Positions 22,779 to 30,063 of a stretch of 64,000 nt of DNA are shown piece after piece. Origin of the DNA: Streptomyces sp. NBC_01304. Its GTDB lineage: Bacteria; Actinomycetota; Actinomycetes; Streptomycetales; Streptomycetaceae. Location: NCBI RefSeq assembly GCF_035975855.1, contig NZ_CP109055.1:7812001-7876000 (forward strand). The letters run 5' to 3'. The notes beneath the pieces are model-generated. The model saw nothing but the letters and a program-made list of their open reading frames with translations. It was not told where the DNA came from and did no database searches. Numbering within the stretch: the stretch's first letter is position 1; every line of letters begins with the position of its first letter. The position numbers and the translations under genes were made by a program.

Positions 22779-23678
22779 TCAGCCCAGCGCCGCCCCGATC
22801 GCCTCATCGATCCCCGGAAACGCAAACCCGAACCCCGACTCCAACAGCCGCGCAGGCAGCACCCGTTGGCTCACCAGCACATCCCCCGCCATCTCGCCGA
22901 GGGCGACCCGCAGCGCCGGCGCGGGGGCCGGGAACAGGGTCGGGCGGTGCAGGGCCCGGCCCATCGCCGCCGTCACCTCGCGGTTGGTCACCGGGTGCGG
23001 GGCCGTGAGGTTCACCGGACCCGACAGGTCCGCCGAGTCGAGCAGATGACGCAGCGCGGCCACCTCGTCGTGCAGCGCGATGAAGCTCCAGTACTGCCGG
23101 CCACTGCCGAGCCGGCCGCCGAGCCCCGCCTTGAACAGCGGGAACAGCCGCGCCCACGCGCCGCCCTCGCGCGCCACCACCAGGCCCGAGCGCGCGAAGA
23201 CCGTACGCACCCCGGACTCGACCGCCGCGCCCGCCGCCTCCTCCCACTCCACGCACATGGAGGGCAGGAAGCCGTCCCCGGCCGGTGCCGACTCGTCCAC
23301 CGCGCGGTCCCCGGTGTCGCCGTAGTAGCCGATCGCGCTGCCGTTGAGGAACACCCGGGGCGGCTCGTCCAGGGCGGCCACCGCCTCCGCGAGGGCCGCC
23401 GTGCCCAGGATCCTGCTGTCGCGCAGTTCCTTCTTGTACGCGTCCGTCCAGCGGTGGTCGCCGATCCCGGCAGCGGCCAGATTGACCACCGCGTCACAGC
23501 CGGCGAGGGCCGCGGTGTGGACGTACTGGCGCCGCGGGTCCCACTCGATCTCGTCCTTGCCCTGCGCTGGGCGCCGTACGAGACGCACCACCTCGTGTCC
23601 GTCCGCGACCAGGGAACGCGCCAGCGCCGAGCCGATCAGGCCCGACGCTCCCGCTACGGCGATTCGTGAGCGCTTCAT
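22779..23678 (-). CDS. TIGR01777-family NAD-dependent epimerase/dehydratase-like protein
   Basis: A 299-residue extended-SDR protein of the TIGR01777 (YfcH/DUF1731) family. The Rossmann motif is IAVAGASGLIGSALARSL at residues 5-22. VVNLAAAGIGDHRW, RVFLNGSAIGYYGDTGDRAV and the C-terminal DUF1731 part (PTLFPAPAPALRVALGEMAG, RVLPARLLESGFGF) follow the family pattern. The biochemical substrate is unknown in bacteria; plant and cyanobacterial relatives affect cell division or chloroplast processes. The ATG at 23676-23678 gives the expected start, with AGGATGGG just upstream. The gene is divergent from the PP2C-type phosphatase with a gap of under 100 bp. Confidence 0.85.
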   Translation of the reverse strand: MKRSRIAVAGASGLIGSALARSLVADGHEVVRLVRRPAQGKDEIEWDPRRQYVHTAALAGCDAVVNLAAAGIGDHRWTDAYKKELRDSRILGTAALAEAVAALDEPPRVFLNGSAIGYYGDTGDRAVDESAPAGDGFLPSMCVEWEEAAGAAVESGVRTVFARSGLVVAREGGAWARLFPLFKAGLGGRLGSGRQYWSFIALHDEVAALRHLLDSADLSGPVNLTAPHPVTNREVTAAMGRALHRPTLFPAPAPALRVALGEMAGDVLVSQRVLPARLLESGFGFAFPGIDEAIGAALG

Positions 23679-23767
23679 GGGCCCATCCTGCCCGCAGTCC
23701 GCCCGCGAAACCGCCGTACGCACCGCCCGGAGTGCGGCCGGGCGGTCCCCGGCGCAGGCTGAGGGAT

Positions 23768-24883
23768 ATGCCGCAGAGGGTGACCCGACGGGACGGCGGA
23801 CGCCGGAACGGCTGGGAAGGGGCATGGCTGCCCGGTGCCCCGCCGGCCGCCTGGCTGCGCGTGCTGCCGTTCGTCCTCCTGGTCACGCTCTCCGTGTTGC
23901 AGCTGGCCACCCCGAAGGACATCGAGGTCAGCTTCCTGCTCGCGGCGATGCCGCCGCTGGCCGCGCTCTCGTACCGGCCCGCGCTCACCGCGGTCTTCGG
24001 TGCGGCGGTGATCATCCTGCTCTCCGTGCCCGGCATGAGCTGGAACCACCCGGGCAACGGCGACCTCCTGACGATCTCCTTCGTCGTGGCCCTCAGCGTG
24101 GTCATCTCCTGGGTACGCACCCGCCGCGACGCCCAGCTCGTCACGGTCCGCACCGTCGCCGAGGCGGCGCAGCTCGCGGTCCTTCCGCCGCTGCCGGAGC
24201 GGGTCGGGCAGGTGCGCTGTGCGGGGCTCTACCAGGCGGCCGAGCGGGACGCGCTGGTCGGCGGCGATCTGTACGACGTGCAGCAAGGGCCTTATGGCGT
24301 ACGCGCGTTGGTGGGCGATGTGCAGGGGCACGGCCTGGAAGCCGTGGGCACGGTGGCCGCGCTGCTCGGGGCGTTCCGGGAGGGGGCGCTGGACGATCCG
24401 GACCTGGAAGCGGTGGCGGCCCGCCTGGACCGCCGCCTGGTCATCGACTCCTCGCCGGTCGAGCACGCCGAGATGTTCGCGACGGCCCTGCTGTTCGAGT
24501 TCCCGCCGGGCGCCCGGGTCGTACGGGTCGTCTCCTGCGGCCATCCGCCGCCGCTGCTCTTCCACGCGGGCTCCGTGGTGGAGCCGGCGGTGCAGCCGGG
24601 GCAGCCGCTGGGGCTCGGCCTGGCGGGCGGCGCGGCGCCCGAGGTGCTGACCGTCGCCCTGGACCCGGCGGACCTGCTGCTCGCGTACACCGACGGTGTG
24701 ATCGAGGCGCGGGACGAGGCGGGCGCGTACTACCCGCTGGGCGAGCGGACCGTGGGGATGCCGACGGGGGAGCCGGCCGCCCTCATCGAGGCGGTCTGGT
24801 CCGACCTGGAGCGGTTCTCGCCGGAGCTCAAGGACGATGTGGCACTCCTCGTCCTGGCCCTGGAGGGCCCCTCTCAGGACTGA
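23768..24883 (+). CDS. Membrane-anchored PP2C/SpoIIE-type Ser/Thr phosphatase
   Basis: A 371-residue protein. Four hydrophobic segments fill the N-terminal 120 residues (LRVLPFVLLVTLSVLQLA, FLLAAMPPLAALSY, LTAVFGAAVIILLSV, LLTISFVVALSVVISWV), placing the catalytic domain in the cytoplasm. The PPM/SpoIIE domain keeps its metal-binding motifs: GGDLYDV, GDVQGHGLEAVG, CGHPPPLL, AYTDGVIEARD and KDDVALLVL. Such RsbU-like phosphatases are abundant in Streptomyces and dephosphorylate anti-anti-sigma factors; no partner gene lies next to this one. ATG 23768 was chosen on the GAGGG SD at 23761-23765, although the spacing is tight. Confidence 0.85.
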   Translation: MPQRVTRRDGGRRNGWEGAWLPGAPPAAWLRVLPFVLLVTLSVLQLATPKDIEVSFLLAAMPPLAALSYRPALTAVFGAAVIILLSVPGMSWNHPGNGDLLTISFVVALSVVISWVRTRRDAQLVTVRTVAEAAQLAVLPPLPERVGQVRCAGLYQAAERDALVGGDLYDVQQGPYGVRALVGDVQGHGLEAVGTVAALLGAFREGALDDPDLEAVAARLDRRLVIDSSPVEHAEMFATALLFEFPPGARVVRVVSCGHPPPLLFHAGSVVEPAVQPGQPLGLGLAGGAAPEVLTVALDPADLLLAYTDGVIEARDEAGAYYPLGERTVGMPTGEPAALIEAVWSDLERFSPELKDDVALLVLALEGPSQD

Positions 24884-25010
24884 GCGAGGGCGGCTGCGTA
24901 CGGGCGAGGGCGAGGGCGATGGCGTACCGGCGGGGACGGCTGCGTACCGTCTGTGCCGGAGTGATCATCTAGCCCGCCCCGCAAGGGCCGCCGGGCACCT
25001 GGAGGGGACC

Positions 25011-25781
25011 ATGAACCGCTTCGAAGGACGCCGCGCCCTGGTCACCGGAGCCGGCTCCGGCATCGGGCAGGCCACCGTCCACCGCATCCTCGCCGAGGGC
25101 GGCCGGGTCGTCGCGGCCGACGTCAGCGAGCCGGGCCTCGCGGCCACCGCACGGACGGCGAAGGAGGCCGGCCACGGGGAGCGGCTGACCACCCTCACGC
25201 TCGACATATCCGGTGAGGCGGCCGTTCAGGCCGGCGTCGCCTCCGCACGCGAGACCCTCGGCGGCCTGGACGTCCTGGTCAACGCGGCCGGCATCCTGCG
25301 CTCCGCGCACACCCACGAGACCTCGCTCGACCTGTTCAACCAGGTCATCGGCGTCAACCTCACCGGCACCTTCCTGATGATCCGCGAGGCACTGCCCGCG
25401 CTCCTCGAAGGCGAGTCGCCGGTGATCGTCAACTTCAGCTCCACGTCGGCGAGTTTCGCGCACCCGTACATGGCCGCGTACGCCGCCAGCAAGGGCGGCA
25501 TCCAGTCCATGACCCACACCATCGCCGCCGAGTACAGCAAGCAGGGCCTGCGGGCCGTGTGCGTGGCGCCCGGCTCGATCTCGTCCGACATGACGGACGG
25601 CTCGGGCCCGGGCCTGCCCGAGGACACCGACTGGAGCCTGTTCGCCAAGCTGGCCCCGGCGCTCGGCCAGGGCTTCGCGGCGCCGGAGACGGTGGCGGGG
25701 GTGGTGGCGATGCTGGCGTCCGAGGACGGGAAGTTCATCACCGGTACGGAGATCCGCATCGACGGCGGCACGCACTACTGA
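25011..25781 (+). CDS. SDR-family NAD(P)-dependent oxidoreductase
   Basis: A 256-residue classical short-chain dehydrogenase/reductase. It shows the cofactor motif TGAGSGIG (residues 12-19), Asp in AADVSE (suggesting NAD preference), DVLVNAAGIL, catalytic Ser in IVNFSSTSASF and Tyr/Lys in YAASKGG, and the C-terminal GTEIRIDGGTHY. The substrate cannot be inferred. ATG 25011 has a strong TGGAGGGG SD. It follows the phosphatase by 127 bp on the same strand and is convergent with the DUF4240 gene, 33 bp away. Confidence 0.88.
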   Translation: MNRFEGRRALVTGAGSGIGQATVHRILAEGGRVVAADVSEPGLAATARTAKEAGHGERLTTLTLDISGEAAVQAGVASARETLGGLDVLVNAAGILRSAHTHETSLDLFNQVIGVNLTGTFLMIREALPALLEGESPVIVNFSSTSASFAHPYMAAYAASKGGIQSMTHTIAAEYSKQGLRAVCVAPGSISSDMTDGSGPGLPEDTDWSLFAKLAPALGQGFAAPETVAGVVAMLASEDGKFITGTEIRIDGGTHY

Positions 25782-25814
25782 CCTTCGGCGGCCTGCAGAC
25801 GTCCGGCGCTCCGC

Positions 25815-26339
25815 TCAGCCGTCGTCCCCGAACCGGTCCCACAGCCTCGGGTAGTACATCGCCAGCTTCGCGTCGTCCTCGAAGTCGATCGGGGTCCCCT
25901 CCGGCTCGGCGGGCGCGGCCGGGATGCCCAGGTCGGGGGCGACGACCCCGGTGAGCTGCTCGTACGCCTCGTCGGCGGCAAAGCCGAGCTCCTCGCCGTC
26001 CCCGTCGATCTCGTCGTCGAAGGAGTCGAGGAGCTCGGCGAGGGAGTCCGGCTCGTGCAGGGCCCCCTCGAAGACCTCCCGGCCCTGGCCGATCAGCCAG
26101 CACCGGAAGTAGTCGAAGGCGTCGTCGCTGGCCCCGTCGAGCAGGACGTACGCGGCGCCCCACAGGTCCCAGCGGTAGGAGCGGTTGTACCGGGCCTCGA
26201 AGTGCCTGGCGAAGTCCAGGACGGAGTCCGGATCGGACTGGAGCAGTCGTTCCACGAGCAGGTCGGCGTGGTCCTCGGGGTCGCCCTCGGCGGCCGCGCG
26301 GGTGCTGTCGATGATCTCCCAGAACTCCGTCTCGTCCAT
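25815..26339 (-). CDS. DUF4240 domain protein
   Basis: A 174-residue acidic, cytoplasmic protein of the DUF4240 family, common in Streptomyces. The conserved segments are TEFWEIIDSTRAAAEGDPED, SVLDFARHFEARYNRSYRWD, LWGAAYVLLDGASDDAFDYF, RCWLIGQGREVFEGAL and the C-terminal YYPRLWDRFGDD. Its function is unknown. The start could be the ATG at 26339 or the adjacent GTG at 26342; the ATG is preferred. It is divergent from the SDR at 26447. Confidence 0.82.
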   Translation of the reverse strand: MDETEFWEIIDSTRAAAEGDPEDHADLLVERLLQSDPDSVLDFARHFEARYNRSYRWDLWGAAYVLLDGASDDAFDYFRCWLIGQGREVFEGALHEPDSLAELLDSFDDEIDGDGEELGFAADEAYEQLTGVVAPDLGIPAAPAEPEGTPIDFEDDAKLAMYYPRLWDRFGDDG

Positions 26340-26446
26340 CACGGGTCAAGCATCGGTCCTGGCGGGGAGAGACGCACGCGGAGTGGCGCTCTTGTTACCC
26401 GGCATACCCGACAGCAGATGTCCGGATTGGCTGGGACGCTCGATTC

Positions 26447-27379
26447 ATGGATGAGAACACGGTGCGGCACGGACCGCTGACGGACAAGATCGCCCTGGTC
26501 GCGGGCGCCACCCGGGGCGCGGGCCGGGCCATCGCGGTGGAGCTGGGGCGGGCCGGGGCCACGGTCTATGTGACGGGACGTACGACTCGTACGCGGATCA
26601 GCGAGGTCGGACGGGCCGGCGAGACGATCGAGGAGACCGCGGAGCTGGTGACGGCGGCGGGCGGCAACGGGATCGCGGTCCCGACGGACCACCTGGAGAT
26701 CGCGCAGGTCAGGGAGCTGGTCGAGCGCATCGACCGCGACCACGGGCGCCTCGACGTCCTGGTCAACGACATCTGGGGCGGCAACTACCTCCTCGACTTC
26801 GACACCAAGATGTGGGACGTCGACCTGGAGCGCGGCCTGCGCATGCTGGAGCTCGGCGTGAAGACCCACATCATCACGGCGAGCATCGCCCTGCCGCTGC
26901 TCGTGCGGCAGCCGGGCGGCCTGGTCGTGGAGGTCACGGACGGCACGGCCGAGTCCAACAAGGGGTTCCGCGAGAACTTCTACTACGACCTCGCCAAGAA
27001 CGGCCCGATCCGGATGGCGTTCACCTTGGGCGAGGAGCTGAAGACGGTGGGGGCCACGGCCGTGGCGGTCACTCCCGGCTTCATCCGCTCCGAGGAGATG
27101 CTGGACGCCTTCCAGCTCACCGAGGAGACCTGGCGCGAGGGCATCGGGAAGGCGCCGCACCACTGGGCGCTCGCCGAGTCACCCGTCTACACGGGCCGGG
27201 CGGTCGCGGCCGTCGCGGGCGACCCCGAGCGGGCCCGCTGGAACGGAAAGTCGCTCTCCAGCGGCCAGTTGGCGAAGGAGTACGGCTTCACGGACGCGGA
27301 CGGCAGCCGGCCGGACATCTGGGGCTTCATGGCGGCGGAGCAGGCGGGGGAGGACCCCGCGTTCGCGGACTACCGGTAG
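26447..27379 (+). CDS. SDR-family oxidoreductase (DHRS1-like)
   Basis: A 310-residue SDR. The cofactor motif is AGATRGAGRAIAVELG, with an Arg-rich second strand YVTGRTTRTR suggesting NADPH. LDVLVNDIWGGNYL replaces the usual NNAG with ND-IWGG, typical of DHRS1-like proteins. The catalytic region is VEVTDGTAESNKG and NFYYDLAKNG, where the Tyr-x3-Lys appears as YYDLAK. A C-terminal extension (WALAESPVYTGRAVAAVAGD, then KEYGFTDADGSRPDIWGF) is also typical. The gene ends 10 bp inside the convergent WYL-regulator gene. The substrate is unknown. Confidence 0.82.
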   Translation: MDENTVRHGPLTDKIALVAGATRGAGRAIAVELGRAGATVYVTGRTTRTRISEVGRAGETIEETAELVTAAGGNGIAVPTDHLEIAQVRELVERIDRDHGRLDVLVNDIWGGNYLLDFDTKMWDVDLERGLRMLELGVKTHIITASIALPLLVRQPGGLVVEVTDGTAESNKGFRENFYYDLAKNGPIRMAFTLGEELKTVGATAVAVTPGFIRSEEMLDAFQLTEETWREGIGKAPHHWALAESPVYTGRAVAAVAGDPERARWNGKSLSSGQLAKEYGFTDADGSRPDIWGFMAAEQAGEDPAFADYR

Positions 27380-28359
27380 CGGTCGGCCATCCGGGCCGTG
27401 GCCTGCGCGAACTGTTCGCGCAGGCCCGTGGGCTCAAGCACCTCCACCTCCGGTCCGAGGCCGAGGAGTTGGGTGTACGCCACCTCCGCGGCCTCGACCG
27501 CGAGCGTGACCGTCACCCATCCCTCGCCGTCCGGCTCGCCCGCGGCATCCAGTGCCGCACGGGCGGCCGCACCGTCGGTGACGTGCGGCAGCCGGCGCAC
27601 CCCGGAAGGGGAGAGCCGCACGACGACCTCGGCGCGCAGGATCGACCGCGCGAATTCCTCGGCGCGCTCGGCCCAGAAGCCCGGCAGGTCGAACGCCTCC
27701 TCGCGCACGAAGCGGTCCTCGCCGACGGACACGGCGGCGAACCGGTCCAGGCGGTAGACCCGGAAGTCGGCGTCCGGCGCCCGGGGCGGGTCCTTCGCCA
27801 CGCGGGCGCACAGGTACCAGACGCCGGCCTTGAGGATCAGCCCGTACGGCTCCAACTCCCGCTCCACCTCGGCCCCTTCGCGGCCGTACCGTGCTTCGAT
27901 CACCCGGTCGTCCCACACCGCGTCGGCGATCGCGGGCAGCAGCTCGGGCGTCTCGGGCTCCACGAACCAGCCGGGCGCGTCGAGGTGGAAGCGCTGGGCG
28001 GCACTCTCCTGGGCGCCCCGCAGCGACGGCAGCAGGGCGGCCGAGACCTTGAGCCGGGCGGCCGAGGCGGTGTCCTCCAGCCCCATCTCGCGCAGCGCGC
28101 CCGGCACTCCGGACAGGAACAGCGCCTCGGCCTCGCTCCGTCCGAGGCCGGTGAGCCGGGTGCGATACCCCCCGATGAGCCGGTACCCGCCGAGCCTGCC
28201 CCGGTCCGCGTAGACCGGGATGCCCGCCTCGGAGAGGGCCTGGGCGTCGCGGGTGATGGTGCGCTCGGAGACCTCCAGCTCCTGGGCGAGCTCGGCTGCG
28301 GTCATGGAGGGGCGGGACTGGAGGAGGAGGACCAGCTTGATGAGGCGGGCTGCGCGCAT
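27370..28359 (-). CDS. WYL-domain transcriptional regulator (YafY/DeoR-type)
   Basis: A 329-residue regulator with an N-terminal winged helix-turn-helix (RAARLIKLVLLLQSRPSM, TAAELAQELEVSERTITRD) and a WYL domain at about 140-220 (VWDDRVIEARYGR, LEPYGLILKAGVWYLCARV, FRVYRLDRF). A C-terminal WCX extension runs to residue 329 (VVVRLSPSGVRRLPHV, LGLGPEVEVLEPTGL). WYL proteins bind nucleic acid or small ligands and often act as local repressors. The start codon is an ATG at 28359. It is convergent with, and overlaps, the SDR gene, so that SDR is not obviously under divergent control. The Ser/Thr kinase at 28545 is divergent from it. Confidence 0.86.
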   Translation of the reverse strand: MRAARLIKLVLLLQSRPSMTAAELAQELEVSERTITRDAQALSEAGIPVYADRGRLGGYRLIGGYRTRLTGLGRSEAEALFLSGVPGALREMGLEDTASAARLKVSAALLPSLRGAQESAAQRFHLDAPGWFVEPETPELLPAIADAVWDDRVIEARYGREGAEVERELEPYGLILKAGVWYLCARVAKDPPRAPDADFRVYRLDRFAAVSVGEDRFVREEAFDLPGFWAERAEEFARSILRAEVVVRLSPSGVRRLPHVTDGAAARAALDAAGEPDGEGWVTVTLAVEAAEVAYTQLLGLGPEVEVLEPTGLREQFAQATARMADRYR

Positions 28360-28544
28360 GGCTCTCAGCGTGCCATGGCGGGCGTGCCGGCCGACCGTGG
28401 CCGGGCCGCCGCGCCCTGGACGGCGGGGCGTGGCCGGGGACGTACGAGTGCGAAAGCGACTGATCCGTAAGGGAGTTCGCGCTGCCCTGCCGTACGGCGG
28501 CCGCGGCGGCCCATACTGGGCCGAAACGCGGCTTGGAGGGGTGG

Positions 28545-30005
28545 ATGAGGCGGGGGGAGCGGCTGGACGGCCGGTATGCGCTGGACCGGCTGATCGGCGA
28601 CGGCGGCATGGGGCAGGTGTGGAGCGCCTGGGACGAGCGGATGCAGCGCGAGGTGGCGGTCAAGGTGGTCACCGGGCTGTACGGGGCCGACGAGGCCGAG
28701 CTGTTCGCACGCTTCCGCAGGGAGATCCGTCTCGCGGCCGACCTGCCCGGACGGCACACCGTGATCGCGCACGACTGCGGCGAGGCGACGGTCGACGGGG
28801 CGCGGCAGCCGTATCTGGTGATGGAACTGCTCACCGGCCGCACGCTCCTGGAGACGGTCAGGGAGCGGCGGCCGTCCCCGGCCGAGGCGGTGGCCTGGGC
28901 GGGGCAGATGGCCACCGCGCTCACGGCCGCGCACGCACGGCGCATCGTGCACCGCGACATCAAGCCGCACAACGTGATGTTCTCGGCCGACGGCGAGCTC
29001 AAGGTGCTCGACTTCGGCATCGCCAAGTTCCTCGGCGACACGGTGCTCGGGGGCAGCATCACCCGCACCGGGAAGCAGGTGGGCACCCCTCTCTACATGT
29101 CGCCGGAGCAGGCGCGCGGTGAGCGGACCATCGATCACCGGGCCGACCTGTACTCGCTGGGCTGTGTGCTGTACTTCATGCTCACCGGGGAGTCGCCGTT
29201 CGAGGCGGACAACGTGGTGACGTTCCACTACCGGCAGGCCCAACCGGTCGTTCCGCCCAGCGAGTTGGCCGAGGGAATCCCGGCGGCCCTGGAAGAGCTC
29301 GTCCTGGCGCTCCTGGAGCACGAACCGGGGCGCCGCCCGGAGTCGGCGGCGGAGGTCGGGTTCCGGCTGCGGGCCCTGGAGCGGCAGCTGCCCGGTCCGG
29401 TCGACGCCTACGTCAGTGAGCGCAGGGCGGAGGCCGACCGGATCGTCGCGCAGGCGCAGGAGTACGTCCGCTCGCAGCGAGACGCGGCGGACGCCCTGTT
29501 CGAGGAGACCCGCAGCAAGGCCGCCCAGGCCGCGGCCGACTTCGAGACGAACATCCACAAGCGCCGCGTGCAGGCCGAGCGGCACCTGGCCGAGCGCCAG
29601 GCCTTGGCCGAGAAGCGCCTCACGGAGATCGAGCACCGGGCCGAGCAACTGCGCCTGGAGGCCCAGAAACTGCGGGTGGACGCGGAGGGCCGGGCCCGGC
29701 AGACGGTGGGGGCCGCCCAGCAGCAGGCCGCGGACATCGTGGCCGACGCGAACGCCAAGGCCGACCAGGAGTACGAGGAGTCGCAGCAGGAACTGGCCGA
29801 GCTGAGCGGCCGGCGCGGCTCGATCCAGGCCCAGTTGGCGCACGTACGCGATGCGCTGGGAGCGGTCCTGGGAACGCCGCTCACCCCGGCGGGCGAGCGG
29901 CAGGCGGCGCGCACCGTGTCCCAACTGATCGGGATCCACGAGATGTTGACCGTCCTCACCGCGGGCAACGACGACGTCCGGTCACAGGGGTCGTTCCAGC
30001 AATAG
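28545..30005 (+). CDS. Soluble Ser/Thr protein kinase with long coiled-coil tail
   Basis: A 486-residue Hanks-type kinase. It has the Gly-rich loop LIGDGGMGQVWSAWD, Lys40 in AVKVV, catalytic Asp138 in HRDIKPHN, Asp156 in LDFGIAKF and the activation-segment end GTPLYMSPEQA. All residues needed for activity are present. The C-terminus (about 285-450) has no membrane helix or PASTA domain. It is a long charged coiled coil rich in Glu/Gln/Arg/Ala (QAQEYVRSQRDAADALFEET, ERHLAERQALAEKRLTEIEH, QQQAADIVADANAKADQEYE), similar in style to DivIVA-type or filament-forming proteins. This suggests oligomerisation or localisation through a cytoskeletal partner. ATG 28545 follows GGAGGGG at 28535-28541. Confidence 0.88.
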   Translation: MRRGERLDGRYALDRLIGDGGMGQVWSAWDERMQREVAVKVVTGLYGADEAELFARFRREIRLAADLPGRHTVIAHDCGEATVDGARQPYLVMELLTGRTLLETVRERRPSPAEAVAWAGQMATALTAAHARRIVHRDIKPHNVMFSADGELKVLDFGIAKFLGDTVLGGSITRTGKQVGTPLYMSPEQARGERTIDHRADLYSLGCVLYFMLTGESPFEADNVVTFHYRQAQPVVPPSELAEGIPAALEELVLALLEHEPGRRPESAAEVGFRLRALERQLPGPVDAYVSERRAEADRIVAQAQEYVRSQRDAADALFEETRSKAAQAAADFETNIHKRRVQAERHLAERQALAEKRLTEIEHRAEQLRLEAQKLRVDAEGRARQTVGAAQQQAADIVADANAKADQEYEESQQELAELSGRRGSIQAQLAHVRDALGAVLGTPLTPAGERQAARTVSQLIGIHEMLTVLTAGNDDVRSQGSFQQ

Positions 30006-30007
30006 CG

Positions 30008-30045
30008 ACGGCGGCCCGCACCTCGAAGGAGGTGCGGGCCGCCGT
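30008..30045. terminator. 16-bp perfect hairpin, bidirectional terminator
   Basis: ACGGCGGCCCGCACCT (30008-30023) pairs with 30030-30045 around a 6-base loop. It lies between the convergent kinase and aceE genes. Confidence 0.9.
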
Positions 30046-30063
30046 GCAAGGCCGTACGGACGA

